Notes: generated by a model not told the origin, from the letters alone. Shown: positions 1 to 8,254, counted from the stretch's first letter. The stretch: 14,106 nucleotides of DNA from Candidatus Tectimicrobiota bacterium (GCA_016190025.1 JACPRG010000035.1:1-14106); one strand, 5' to 3'. Numbers and translations are program-made.

Positions 1-428
1 AGGAAATTCGCGAGGCGACCCGCGTACCGGCCCGCCTGCTCCAGGGATTTCCGGTTCACCCCTTCCACAAACAGGTCCTTCATCACCTTGGAGGCCTGCC
101 CGTACAGGAGCCCCGAGCGCCTCTCCAGGGGGATCGATTCATCGGACAGGACCGCCCCAACCCGGGATTCCACATAGTCGTCGTACTCGAAGACGTACCG
201 GGCCTTGGTGAAAACCCTGGACCCGGGGAGGTGGTCGATGGCCGCCTTGATTTTCTCCGTGAACCGCTGGTTGCGGTTGAGGAGCAGGACGTATCGGCCC
301 CACCCGTCGCCCATCTGATAGACGGGAAATTGCAGGTCGGAATCCACTTTCAGGATATCCGCCTCGATAGGCACCATCGCATTGGGCTCTGCGATCTCGC
401 TCCTTTCCACTACCCCGTTGGAACTCAC
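1..428 (-). CDS. Probable HD-GYP-type signalling protein, N-terminal part (cut by left edge)
   Basis: An open minus-strand frame runs off the left edge and gives about 142 N-terminal residues. I chose the GTG at 428, which has an AGGGG-type ribosome site about 8 bases upstream; the ATG at 377 (MVPIEADIL) is an in-frame alternative with a poorly spaced site. The visible part has a small beta-rich segment (VDSDLQFPVYQM, then YVLLLNRNQRFTEK) followed by a helical stretch (IPLERRSGLLYGQASKVMKDLF). This order resembles the N-terminal module before the HD-GYP domain in many bacterial cyclic-di-GMP phosphodiesterases. The catalytic domain itself would lie beyond the window, so the call rests on resemblance of the leader module only. 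It follows the cyclase gene on the same strand after a 289-bp gap and is probably transcribed separately. Confidence 0.55.
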   Translation of the reverse strand, partial: MSSNGVVERSEIAEPNAMVPIEADILKVDSDLQFPVYQMGDGWGRYVLLLNRNQRFTEKIKAAIDHLPGSRVFTKARYVFEYDDYVESRVGAVLSDESIPLERRSGLLYGQASKVMKDLFVEGVNRKSLEQAGRYAGRLANF

Positions 429-717
429 TTCCTGTCCCCTCTGGGCTCGATCCCGTATGGGAAGATTCTCCCGAGTCAGGCAAACAAGCCCGTGGCCGGA
501 CGACAAGGATCCCCGCCAACCCGATCCCTCTTTCTCATCCACGCCACCTGCGTTTCTCGCGCCTCCTGACCCTGCGGGCTCACCGGCGCCCGCGCGGACC
601 CCCGCCGGTGACCTCCCGAAATCCCCCCGCACCGGAAATGATCTGTCCTCTCTTTTTCATTATCGGAAGGGGACGGGATTCGGATTAGCGGCGAGCCGTC
701 CCGGCGGCCCTCACCGC
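429..717. other. Intergenic gap with inverted repeat and weak promoter candidate
   Basis: No convincing gene lies between the two minus-strand genes. An inverted repeat pairs CACCGGCG (581-588) with CGCCGGTG (603-610) around a 14-base GC-rich loop; no T-run follows on either strand, so it is not a standard terminator. On the minus strand GATAAT (664 down to 659) resembles a -10 box, but no good -35 box lies in front of it. The promoter of the leftmost gene is probably somewhere here. Confidence 0.3.
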
Positions 718-1437
718 TCAATCCTCCAGGATGGCCACCGCTCGGACGGGAGATCCGGTGGCGCCCCTCCACTTCACCGGAAGAACGGAAACCGTGAAGC
801 CGTAGGGCCTCGGGATGGACGCCAGGTTGGAGAGGTTCTCGATGTGCCAATACTCTCTTTCCTTGTACAGCCGGTGACAGGGCCAGAGGTCTTTGCGCTC
901 GAACATCTTCGGGATGGGCAGGTCGAACCCCACCGCGTCGATCCCGATCACCTTGATCCCCCGGTCCAGGAGCCACTCGCAGCTCTCCCGGATCATGCCC
1001 GGATGGTCCGTCAGGTATTCCGGGCGGTCCGCCTTCTTGGACGCGTCGGTCCGCAAGAGGACGATGTCCCGGGGCCTCAGCCGGTAGCGGATGCGGCCCA
1101 GGGCGGCCTCCAGGTCAGCGACCTCGATGGCCTCCCCCCCTTTCTTGTGGGTCAGATCCAGGACCACCCCGGGACCGTAGCAGCACTCCAGGGGGATCCG
1201 CTCCGCGGCGGGCCCCCCGGGATCGCCGTGGAAGATGGAATCGATGTGGGTCCCGTGGTGATCGCTGAGAACCACGAGGCAGTGGCTGAACAGGGTGTCC
1301 GCCCCGTACCGCTCCGCCCCCAGACGGGCCGCGGACTCATGGTGGTCCTCCAGAACCCGGATCACCGGGCTGACCGTGCCCGGGTACACCTGCATGAACC
1401 GGTGAACTTCCATGCTGAGGTCGATGATCTTCGGCAT
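718..1437 (-). CDS. Cyclase-family metal-dependent hydrolase (kynurenine formamidase-like fold)
   Basis: The 239-residue product belongs to the cyclase/kynurenine formamidase family, soluble metal enzymes that hydrolyse amide, lactone or related bonds. The signature HGTHIDS is at residues 61-67, followed by H70, in the expected place for the HGTHxDxPxH metal site; the usual Pro is Ile here. The later conserved segments are also present: IGIDAVGFD (about 164-172) and HIENLSNLASI (198-208). The ATG at 1437 has a strong AGGAGGGG ribosome site. Length is normal for the family. The substrate cannot be told from sequence: kynurenine formamidase (KynB), cyclic-imide or isatin hydrolase are all possible, and no tryptophan-degradation genes are nearby. 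It is divergent from the M48 protease gene. Confidence 0.85.
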   Translation of the reverse strand: MPKIIDLSMEVHRFMQVYPGTVSPVIRVLEDHHESAARLGAERYGADTLFSHCLVVLSDHHGTHIDSIFHGDPGGPAAERIPLECCYGPGVVLDLTHKKGGEAIEVADLEAALGRIRYRLRPRDIVLLRTDASKKADRPEYLTDHPGMIRESCEWLLDRGIKVIGIDAVGFDLPIPKMFERKDLWPCHRLYKEREYWHIENLSNLASIPRPYGFTVSVLPVKWRGATGSPVRAVAILED

Positions 1438-1742
1438 GTTTGCCCCTCCTCGCTTTCGGCTCCGGATGCCCTCCGGCGGTCGGGCGAGACCTTTCGGGGA
1501 AGCGAACGCGGGAAGTGCGAAGGGGTCGAACCCGCCGCCCGTGTCCCATCGGCGCCCCCGCGCGCCATTCTATCGGAAAGAGCGGAACCCTCGGAATAAC
1601 CGCGGCGGATGGGGATTCTAGAAAGGGGGGGGCCAAGGCTTTGCGATTTTCCCTCGCGCGATGGATCGCCGGGCACTATCTTTGGAGCAGTGAGTCTGGA
1701 GCCTGTCTTTTATTCCCGCCGGGGAGGGCGTGGAAAAGGGAG
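1438..1742. other. Divergent intergenic region between cyclase and M48 protease genes
   Basis: This 305-bp stretch must carry the promoters of both flanking genes. Apart from the strong ribosome site of the cyclase gene at its left end and the AAGGGAG ahead of the protease, I see no clear -35/-10 pair, repeat or RNA gene. A plus-strand open frame from 1440 runs through it in phase with the protease, but its Arg/Pro-rich translation before residue MPQVSH looks non-coding. Confidence 0.35.
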
Positions 1743-2777
1743 ATGCCTCAGGTGAGCCACAGGTTCTATCTCCGGTCATGGCTATCGGCCGCAGCCGCCA
1801 CGCTCCTGGCCTTCTTGGTGTTCTACGCTTTTCCCGCTCCCGCGAAGGCCCAGGGCGTCTCGATCATCAGCGAGGAAACGGAGAAAAACATCGGGAAGAG
1901 CATGGACCCGGTGGTCCTCAAGCAAATGGGCTATTACGCCGACCCGTTCTTGCAGGAGTACGTCAAGCGCATCGGGCAGAGGCTGGCCGCGGTCGCCGAC
2001 AAGCGGGCCATCCAATACGACTTCAAGGTGGTGGATGAATACCGGGAGAACGCCATGGCCCTGCCGGGCGGTTACATTTACATCACCCGGGGGATGCTGG
2101 CGACGCTCAACAGCGAGGCGGAACTGGCCGGCGTCCTGGGGCACGAAATCGGCCACGTCACCCAGCGGCACGGCGCCCGGCAACTGACCAAGGCCCTGGG
2201 CGCCCAGTTCCTCACGCTGGCGGCGGCGGCCGGCGGCGCGCTGGCCGGCGGAGGCGCGGCCATCGCGCCCGCCGTCACCCTCACCCAGGCCGTGATGAGC
2301 AACATCCTGACGGGCCACGGCAGAGAATTCGAATTCGAGTCCGACGAGAAGGGCATCTACTACGCCTGGAAGGCGGGGTACGACCCCCGCGAAGCCGCCA
2401 AGTTCATGCGCCGCCTCCGCCAGCTGGAGCGTCTGCGGGGCATCGGCTACCACGGTTTCGGGGCCACCCACCCGGAAACCACGATGCGGATCCTCAAACT
2501 GGATGAGCTGGCCGCCGCCCTCGTGCGCCCGGGACAAAAGCTTCTTATCAACGCGGACCCCTTCAAGGCGCAACTCTCCGGTCTCGTGTACGGAGAGCGG
2601 AAAGAAGGGCTGCGCATCCGCACGTACACCGCCAAAGGAGGAGAAACCCTCCGAGCCGTCGCGGGCGAGATCCTCGGCAATCAGAACCTCGCTCTGGAGA
2701 TCTCCCTCTTGAACGACCTCGACGAAAGCGCGACCCTCCAACCCGGCCAGAAGGTCAAGCTCCTCATCCGCAAGTAG
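1743..2777 (+). CDS. Exported M48-family zinc metalloprotease with LysM-like C-terminal domain
   Basis: The 344-residue product starts with a signal peptide: a basic start, a hydrophobic core at about 14-30 and a likely cleavage at PAPAKA-Q (residue 37), so it acts in the periplasm, possibly as a lipid-free soluble enzyme. HEIGH at 134-138 is the HExxH zinc site, and the EFEFESDEKG segment (195-204) supplies the third ligand. A Gly/Ala-rich hydrophobic stretch lies at about 155-180. The C-terminus (about 291-342, with YTAKGGETLRAVA and LQPGQKVKLLI) looks like a LysM domain, which usually binds peptidoglycan. This resembles BepA-like outer-membrane quality-control proteases, although BepA carries TPR repeats instead. 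ATG 1743 is chosen; the in-frame GTG at 1752 has better spacing (9 bases) from AGGGAG and is a real alternative. Confidence 0.88.
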   Translation: MPQVSHRFYLRSWLSAAAATLLAFLVFYAFPAPAKAQGVSIISEETEKNIGKSMDPVVLKQMGYYADPFLQEYVKRIGQRLAAVADKRAIQYDFKVVDEYRENAMALPGGYIYITRGMLATLNSEAELAGVLGHEIGHVTQRHGARQLTKALGAQFLTLAAAAGGALAGGGAAIAPAVTLTQAVMSNILTGHGREFEFESDEKGIYYAWKAGYDPREAAKFMRRLRQLERLRGIGYHGFGATHPETTMRILKLDELAAALVRPGQKLLINADPFKAQLSGLVYGERKEGLRIRTYTAKGGETLRAVAGEILGNQNLALEISLLNDLDESATLQPGQKVKLLIRK

Positions 2778-2847
2778 CCCGCCTCCTGAAAAAACTGCCG
2801 GGCAGAAGCGAACCGACGCCCCCGCAGGTCCGGGGACGCCCGTCTCC

Positions 2848-5025
2848 TCAGCCCACGTCGGCCAGATCAACCCGCTCGCCCCAACGCCTCTCAACCCACG
2901 AGCGCAGACCCGCCTGGCGGGGATCCGAAAGCTCCGGGTCCCGCCCGACCAGATGGAACGCGTCCTCCCGGGCCTGGGCCAGCAGGTCCGCGTGGCGCAA
3001 AAGATGGGCGAAAGGCACTTCCGGCGCGCCCGCCTGCCGGGTCCCGAACACCTCCCCCGGACCCCGGATCTCCAGGTCGCGGTCGGCGATCCGGAAGCCG
3101 TCGGAGGTCTCGGCCATGACCGCCAGCCGGACCTCGGCCTCCTCCGTCATCGGGGGATGGGCCCGGAGGATGCAATAAGACTTCCCCCCGCCCCCGGGCG
3201 GGCCGGGTCCGCGCCCGACGCGCCCCCTCAGCTGATGGAGCTGGGCCAGGCCGTAGTGCTCCGCGTGCTCGACCCACATCACGGTGGCGGCCGGCACGTC
3301 CACGCCCACCTCCACCACCGACGTCGTGACCAAAAGGCGGACCCGGCCCGCCCGAAAGTCCCGCAGGACGGCCTCTTTCTCCTCTCCCCTCATCCGCCCG
3401 TGGAGAAGCCCCACCCCGATCAGGTCGAACCGGCGGCGCAGGCGCTCGGCCGTCCCGACGGCGGCCTTGAGGTCGGACCTCTCGGTCTCCTCCACCAGCG
3501 GCAAGACGAAGTAGGCCTGCCGCCCGCCGTCCAGCTCCTCCCGGAGAACCCGCCAAGCCTCTTCCGCCCGCCCTCCCATATACACCCGGGTCTCCACCGG
3601 CATCCGGCCGGGCGGCATTTCGTCGAGGACCGAAAGATCCAGATCCCCGTAGAGGGTCAGGGTGAGGCTCCGCGGGATCGGCGTCGCCGTCATCACCAGC
3701 ACGTCCGGGTCGCCCCCCTTCCCGCGGAGGACCGAGCGCTGCAGGACGCCGAACCGGTGCTGCTCGTCCATCACGACCAGCCCCAGGGACCGGAACCGCA
3801 CGTCTTCCTGAAGCAGCGCGTGGGTTCCCACCAGGAGGGAAACGGCGCCGCCGGCCACCTGTCCCAGCAATTCCTCCCTGGCCCTCCCCTTGACCCGGCC
3901 CGTGAGAAGGGCGGACCGGACGCCCAGGGGGTCGGTCCACCGCAGGATGTTGGCGGCGTGCTGCTCCGCCAGGACCTCCGTCGGGGCCATGACCGCTGCC
4001 TGGCGCCCGCTCTGGACGGCCGCCAGGGCCGACCAGACGGCCACGACCGTCTTGCCGCTTCCCACGTCTCCCTGGAGAAGACGGTTCATGGGGGCGGGGG
4101 ACGCCAGGTCCCGGCCGATCTCGCGGAGGACCCTCGCCTGCGCCGCGGTGAGCGCGAAGGGGAGTCCCCGCAGAAACCCCTCCGTCAGAGGCCCGTCCAG
4201 GCGATACCCTCTCGCGCGCCGGCGGCGCTTCCACCGGCCTTTGCGCAGGGCGAGGGCCGTCTGCAAGGCAAACAACTCATCGTAGATGAGCCGGCGGTGC
4301 CACGGGGACCGGCCGGCGTTGAGGGTTTCCACGTCCGCCCCCTCGGGGGGAAAGTGAACCGCCCGCAGGGCCTCCGTCAGGGGCGCGAGCCGCCTTCGGA
4401 GGACGAACTCCCGCGGGGTCGCCTCGACGACCCGGCCGGAGAAATCATCGACCACCCGTTTCATGAAGGAGCGGAGCGCGCGCTGGTTGATGCCCTCCGT
4501 CGCGGGATAGAAGGGAACGATCCTCCCCGTGTGGAGGGCCTCCCGGCCGCCCTCCGGATCCGCCTCCTCCACCTCGGGGTGATGGATCTCCAGGCGCTCC
4601 CTCCGATACGGATTGGACCGGACAACCCCGCTGAGAAGAAACCGCCGCCCCGGCCGGTAGCGCTCTTTCATGTAGCCCGCCCGGAAGGCGAACCAGACCC
4701 CCGTCACAACCCCCGCCGAACCGCCCCCGGCGGCGTCGCCAAAAAACACCTCGTACACCCGGCGGCCCCGGCCGATGAACCCCACGCCGCCCCCCAGCAC
4801 CGTCGCCAGGAACGTCTCCTCCCGGCCCGGGCGGAGGCCCGCGACGGGCTGGAGACGCGAGCGGTCCACATACCGGCGGGGGAGAAAGAACAGCGCGTCG
4901 GCGACGGTCTCGATCCCGAGACGGGAGAGCGTCTGCGCCCGCCGCGGCCCGACCCCGTGGACGCTCTGGACGGGCTCCGCAAAAAGGGGTCTTCGCAGCT
5001 TGGAGAGGGCGTCCGCCTTGGCCAT
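2848..5025 (-). CDS. recG: ATP-dependent DNA helicase RecG
   Basis: The 725-residue product is a full-length RecG, the monomeric helicase that remodels stalled replication forks and Holliday junctions. An N-terminal HhH-like segment (VHGVGPRRAQTLSRLG, about 22-37) leads into the wedge/OB region (about 55-150). All helicase motifs are visible: Walker A GDVGSGKT (319-326), MAPTEVLAEQH (346-356), DEQH (420-423), TATPIPR (446-452), TTSVVEVGVDVPAAT (567-581) and QLHQLRGRVGRG (595-606). The DGFRIADRDLEIRGPGEVFGTRQ segment is the usual C-terminal RecG (TRG-region) signature. The ribosome site is weak (GGTGG about 10 bases upstream). It ends 70 bp from the convergent M48 gene and is divergent from rpmB. 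Nothing looks broken. Confidence 0.97.
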   Translation of the reverse strand: MAKADALSKLRRPLFAEPVQSVHGVGPRRAQTLSRLGIETVADALFFLPRRYVDRSRLQPVAGLRPGREETFLATVLGGGVGFIGRGRRVYEVFFGDAAGGGSAGVVTGVWFAFRAGYMKERYRPGRRFLLSGVVRSNPYRRERLEIHHPEVEEADPEGGREALHTGRIVPFYPATEGINQRALRSFMKRVVDDFSGRVVEATPREFVLRRRLAPLTEALRAVHFPPEGADVETLNAGRSPWHRRLIYDELFALQTALALRKGRWKRRRRARGYRLDGPLTEGFLRGLPFALTAAQARVLREIGRDLASPAPMNRLLQGDVGSGKTVVAVWSALAAVQSGRQAAVMAPTEVLAEQHAANILRWTDPLGVRSALLTGRVKGRAREELLGQVAGGAVSLLVGTHALLQEDVRFRSLGLVVMDEQHRFGVLQRSVLRGKGGDPDVLVMTATPIPRSLTLTLYGDLDLSVLDEMPPGRMPVETRVYMGGRAEEAWRVLREELDGGRQAYFVLPLVEETERSDLKAAVGTAERLRRRFDLIGVGLLHGRMRGEEKEAVLRDFRAGRVRLLVTTSVVEVGVDVPAATVMWVEHAEHYGLAQLHQLRGRVGRGPGPPGGGGKSYCILRAHPPMTEEAEVRLAVMAETSDGFRIADRDLEIRGPGEVFGTRQAGAPEVPFAHLLRHADLLAQAREDAFHLVGRDPELSDPRQAGLRSWVERRWGERVDLADVG

Positions 5026-5085
5026 CAGAAACCATCCACCGGCCGCCTTCGATCCAGGCGGAAGGGGCGCGGCAACAAAAAAGAT

Positions 5086-5114
5086 TTGCGGGAGGGGCGG
5101 CCGTGGATTAATCT
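5086..5114 (+). promoter_or_regulatory. Candidate sigma-70 promoter for rpmB
   Basis: TTGCGG (5086-5091) and TAATCT (5109-5114) are 17 bases apart, inside the 146-bp recG/rpmB divergent gap and in an AT-richer patch. Each box matches only about half of the consensus, so this is a weak positional inference. Confidence 0.22.
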
Positions 5115-5171
5115 ACAAGCTCTGTTCGGGAAAGTCCGGCTCGGAACGTGACCCATGAGAGGAAGGGGACT

Positions 5172-5405
5172 GTGGCGCGACGTTGCGAAATCTGCGGAAA
5201 GCACCCGGTCGTCGGCAACCAGATCAGCCATGCGCACAACGTTTCCAAAAAGCGCTGGCAGCCGAACCTGCAGCGGGTTCGGGTTCAGGTGGACGGCGGC
5301 ACTCGCCGGATGACGGTCTGCACCGCGTGCATCCGGTCCGGAAAGGTCCAAAAGGCCCTTCGCAAAAGCCCGCGGCCGAAGAGCGAAGCGGCTGCTTCCT
5401 CCTAG
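5172..5405 (+). CDS. rpmB: 50S ribosomal protein L28 (bL28, zinc-ribbon form)
   Basis: The 77-residue product is ribosomal protein bL28. The family start [10 protein letters not shown] and the conserved [18 protein letters not shown] stretch (19-36) are clear. Two Cys pairs, C5/C8 and C50/C53, form the zinc-binding ribbon of the C+ type of L28. The GTG at 5172 is chosen because it gives the family N-terminus and has AGGAAGGGG just upstream; an upstream GTG at 5148 would add eight residues not found in the family. The C-terminal tail (about 66-77, Ser/Ala/Lys-rich) is a little longer than usual. It is divergent from recG and convergent with rel; recG and rpmB are often close together in bacterial genomes. 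Confidence 0.96.
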   Translation: MARRCEICGKHPVVGNQISHAHNVSKKRWQPNLQRVRVQVDGGTRRMTVCTACIRSGKVQKALRKSPRPKSEAAASS

Positions 5406-5477
5406 AGCTCCCTTCCCGGGCGGGCGAATCGGGCCCCCTCCTCCCAGGGACCGCGACCTTGCGGCCCGCCGGAGCGG

Positions 5478-7658
5478 CTAAGGGCGGACCGAGATCCCCC
5501 TCACGCGCTCGACTTTCAACACCCCTTTGACGCCCCGAAGCCCGTGGAGCACCCGATCGAGGTGGCTCAGGTCCCGGATCTGGACCGCCACCTGGATGAT
5601 GGCCCCTCCTTCTCCCGTATCGGTGTCCGCCTGCAGGTGGCCGATGTTGGCGTTGTTCTCGGCGATCACGCCGCTGATCTTGGCGAGTATCCCCGGCTCG
5701 TCCACCGTTTCCAGGTGAATCTCCACCGTATGCTGGCCCTCGGCGCCCGCCTCCCATTCCACCTCGATGCGCCGCTCGGGCTCGATGTCCAGGACGTGGA
5801 TGTTCGGGCAGTCGGCCGAGTGGATGGTGACGCCGCGGCCGCGGGTGATGAACCCCACAATGGGGTCCCCCGGCACCGGGTTACAGCACCCCGCAAAGCG
5901 GATCAGCATGTCCTCGATGTTTTTCACCTTGACGCCGCCGGTCCGCGCCGGGGAGCCGGGCGCGGGCGCCTCCTGGGCCGGGGGCCGGACCCCTTCCTTC
6001 GCCTGGGCCTGGATCACCTCGGGCGGCAGGAGCTTCACCAGGACCTGCCGGGGGGACAGCCGGCCGAAGCCCACCGCCTGAATCAGGTCTCTCGCCGAGG
6101 GCAGGTCGAGCTCTTGGGCGGCGGCCTCCAGCTTCTTGTCCTTTAGAAATCCGCCCTCCGCGCTCTGTCCGTAGCGGGCGAGCTCCTTCTCCAGGATCTC
6201 CCGCCCCAGGTCCAGGGAGCGCTCCTTTTCTTCCAGGCGCAGGAAGGCGCGGATCTTGGAGCGGGCTCGCCCCGTCTGGACGAACTTCAGCCAGTCCCGG
6301 CTCGGCTTGCGGTGGGGGGAGGTGAGGATCTCGACGGTGTCGCCGTTGTGGAGGGCCTGCTTCAGGGGGGCGATCTTTCCGTTGACCTTCGCGCCCACGC
6401 AGTGGTTGCCCACATCCGTGTGGATGAAGTAGGCGAAATCCACCGGCGTGGCGTCCCGGGGCAGCTCCACCACCTCGCCCTTCGGCGTGAAGACGTAGAC
6501 CTCTTCCGGGAAGAGGTCGATGCGAAGGTTGCGCAGGTACTCGCGGGGGTCCTGGACCTCCCGCTGCCACTCCAGAAGCTGCCGCAGCCAGTTGAACCGC
6601 TCGTCGTCCTTCGCCTCCAGCGGCCGCCCCTCTTTGTAGCGCCAATGGGCGGCGACGCCCACCTCGGCCACCCGGTGCATCTCCTCGGTGCGGATCTGAA
6701 ACTCCACCCGGGGGCCGCCGGGCCCGATGACGGTGGTGTGCAGCGAGCGGTACATGTTGGCCTTGGGAAGGGCGATGAAGTCCTTGAACCGTCCGGGGAC
6801 GGGCTTCCACAGGGAATGGATGATCCCCAAGACCGCGTAACAGTCCCGAACGGAGTCGGTGATGATCCGCAGGGCCGTGAGGTCGTTGACCTGATCCAGG
6901 GTGATATTCTGGGCCGCCAGTTTCTTGTGGATGCTGTGAATGCTCTTGGTCCGGCCCATGATGCGGGTCCGCAAAGAGGACTTCTGGATCTCGGCCTCCA
7001 GGATCTGGGTGACCTCCTCCAGGTGCGCCTGCCGGTCCTTCTGGCCGGCCGTCAGGCGGCGGTGGATGTCCTCATACTCCTCGGGGCGCAGGTGGCGAAA
7101 CGCCGTCTCCTCCAGATCCTCCTTCACCCACCCCATCCCCAGCCGGTTGGCCAGCGGGGCGTAGATGTCCATCGTCTCCCGGGCGATGGCCTGCCGCTTC
7201 TCGGGCGGCTGGTACTGGAGGGTGCGCATGTTGTGAAGGCGGTCGGCCAGCTTCACGAAAATCACCCGCGGGTCCCGGGACATGGCCATGAGCATCTTGC
7301 GGAAGCTGTCGGCCTGCCGCTCCTGCCAGCTGGTCGCCTCGAGGCGGCTGATCTTCGTGACGCCGTCCACCAGGTCGGCCATGGTGTCGCCGAAAAGACG
7401 CCGGATGTCCTCCAGGTGGGCGAGGGTGTCCTCCACGGTGTCATGCAAGAGCCCGGCCGCCACGCACGTGGCGTCGAGCCGCAGACTCGCCAGGATGCCC
7501 GCCACCTCGAGCGGATGGGAAAGATACGGCTCTCCCGACAGGCGGACCTGGCCGCGATGGACCTTGGCGGAGTAGACGTAGGCCTTGCGGACGAGGTCGA
7601 TGTCCTCCTCCGGCAGGAAAGCCTCCAACTGGCGGATGATGTCTTCGAGGCGAATCAT
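5478..7658 (-). CDS. rel: Bifunctional (p)ppGpp synthetase/hydrolase, RelA/SpoT family
   Basis: The 726-residue product is a full-length Rel protein that makes and degrades the stringent-response alarmone (p)ppGpp. Domains in order: HD hydrolase (about 25-190) with HDTVEDT at 72-78; synthetase (about 230-340) with GRTKSIHSIHKK (235-246), RFKD (290-293), YRSLHTTV (303-310) and EFQIRTEEMH (319-328); TGS (about 386-447); a conserved Cys region with CC at 591-592 and C617; and a C-terminal ACT domain (about 645-725). The intact HD box and the RxKD motif mark a bifunctional enzyme rather than a synthetase-only RelA, which has ExDD. A Pro/Ala-rich linker lies at about 555-572. Where relatives usually have Tyr in GRPKxIYSI this protein has His241. 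The ribosome site is weak. It lies 97 bp downstream of the tatA-like gene on the same strand. Confidence 0.96.
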   Translation of the reverse strand: MIRLEDIIRQLEAFLPEEDIDLVRKAYVYSAKVHRGQVRLSGEPYLSHPLEVAGILASLRLDATCVAAGLLHDTVEDTLAHLEDIRRLFGDTMADLVDGVTKISRLEATSWQERQADSFRKMLMAMSRDPRVIFVKLADRLHNMRTLQYQPPEKRQAIARETMDIYAPLANRLGMGWVKEDLEETAFRHLRPEEYEDIHRRLTAGQKDRQAHLEEVTQILEAEIQKSSLRTRIMGRTKSIHSIHKKLAAQNITLDQVNDLTALRIITDSVRDCYAVLGIIHSLWKPVPGRFKDFIALPKANMYRSLHTTVIGPGGPRVEFQIRTEEMHRVAEVGVAAHWRYKEGRPLEAKDDERFNWLRQLLEWQREVQDPREYLRNLRIDLFPEEVYVFTPKGEVVELPRDATPVDFAYFIHTDVGNHCVGAKVNGKIAPLKQALHNGDTVEILTSPHRKPSRDWLKFVQTGRARSKIRAFLRLEEKERSLDLGREILEKELARYGQSAEGGFLKDKKLEAAAQELDLPSARDLIQAVGFGRLSPRQVLVKLLPPEVIQAQAKEGVRPPAQEAPAPGSPARTGGVKVKNIEDMLIRFAGCCNPVPGDPIVGFITRGRGVTIHSADCPNIHVLDIEPERRIEVEWEAGAEGQHTVEIHLETVDEPGILAKISGVIAENNANIGHLQADTDTGEGGAIIQVAVQIRDLSHLDRVLHGLRGVKGVLKVERVRGISVRP

Positions 7659-7755
7659 GCGGCTTCAGGAAACCCCCAGGGGGCCTTCGGCTCATCCGGC
7701 CGGCCGTCGAGAGCCAGACACCGGTCCGCCCGGACCGCACGCCGAAAGCCCCGAC

Positions 7756-8001
7756 TCAGGACGCTCTGCCGGCCTTTTTCCCCCCGGTTTCCGTCTCCGA
7801 CCGCCGACCCGGTGAGGCGGCGGATTTGCCCTCGTCGTTCCGGGGCGGAGTCACATCGATTTCATCGGACTCCCGCATGGACCGCTTGAACGCCTTGATG
7901 GCCTTCGCCAACCCGGAGCCGACCTCGGGAAGACGCCTGCCTCCCACCAAAAGGAGAATGATCCCCACGATCACCAGGAACTCGAACAGACCGAAACCCA
8001 T
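7756..8001 (-). CDS. tatA: Twin-arginine translocase subunit, TatA/TatE family
   Basis: The 81-residue product has the TatA layout: a short N-terminus, one membrane helix (about 5-20, FEFLVIVGIILLLVGG), a hinge, an amphipathic helix starting LPEVGSGLAKAIKAFKRSM (24-42) and a charged, low-complexity tail. TatA oligomers form the membrane passage for folded proteins carrying twin-arginine signals. The hinge reads VGGRRLPE rather than the common FGPxKLPE, a common kind of variation. The ATG at 8001 is chosen because the TatA N-terminus begins there and AAGGG lies 5-6 bases upstream; the frame stays open upstream but gives no Tat-like sequence. No tatC or tatB is nearby. It may be co-transcribed with rel, 97 bp downstream. 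Confidence 0.9.
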   Translation of the reverse strand: MGFGLFEFLVIVGIILLLVGGRRLPEVGSGLAKAIKAFKRSMRESDEIDVTPPRNDEGKSAASPGRRSETETGGKKAGRAS

Positions 8002-8150
8002 CGAAGCCCTTACACCTCGGTCCTCTGCAGGCGTCCAAAGACCCACATCCCCACTTTGACCATAGTTCCGGGGGCCTGGAAATGTCAAGAAAATTCAATG
8101 TGTTAAGCCGTCCGCCGGGGAAGTTTGAGATTCCGGATGTAGCCGCGACC

Positions 8151-8177
8151 CCCTGCCTTCGCAGAAGGCAGGGTTTT
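8151..8177 (+). terminator. Perfect 10-bp hairpin followed by TTTT (terminator-like)
   Basis: CCCTGCCTTC (8151-8160) pairs perfectly with GAAGGCAGGG (8164-8173) across a 3-base GCA loop, and TTTT follows at 8174-8177. The shape is that of an intrinsic terminator on the plus strand, but no plus-strand gene ends nearby. Read on the minus strand, as the end of the P1 peptidase transcript, the hairpin is followed by a G-run and not by T. It may instead be part of a repeat element. Confidence 0.4.
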
Positions 8178-8227
8178 GAGCGGAGCGGAATCGAAGAGCG
8201 GAGCTAAATCGCGGGGGGCACCGCGCC

Positions 8228-8254
8228 TGAGGTCTGTAACCTCTTGAGGTCTGT
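8228..8254. repeat. Direct repeat TGAGGTCTGT x2 with alternative hairpins
   Basis: Two identical 10-base copies start 17 bases apart (8228 and 8245). The ACCTC between them (8239-8243) can pair with GAGGT on either side (8229-8233 or 8246-8250), so two small hairpins exclude each other. The element is short, and chance or repeat decay remains possible. Confidence 0.4.

Noticed and set aside
581..610. 8-bp inverted repeat as a terminator of the cyclase gene
   Set aside because: The loop is long and GC-rich and no T-run follows on the minus strand.
382..1599. 405-codon plus-strand open frame opposite the cyclase gene
   Set aside because: Shadow of the cyclase gene, which has a strong ribosome site and a clear family motif on the other strand.
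2953..5151. 732-codon plus-strand open frame opposite recG
   Set aside because: It mirrors recG exactly; the translation is Pro/Arg/Gly/His-rich with no domain, as expected of antisense shadow in GC-rich coding DNA.
6312..7889. 525-codon plus-strand open frame opposite rel
   Set aside because: Shadow of rel, with no recognisable motif and no ribosome site.
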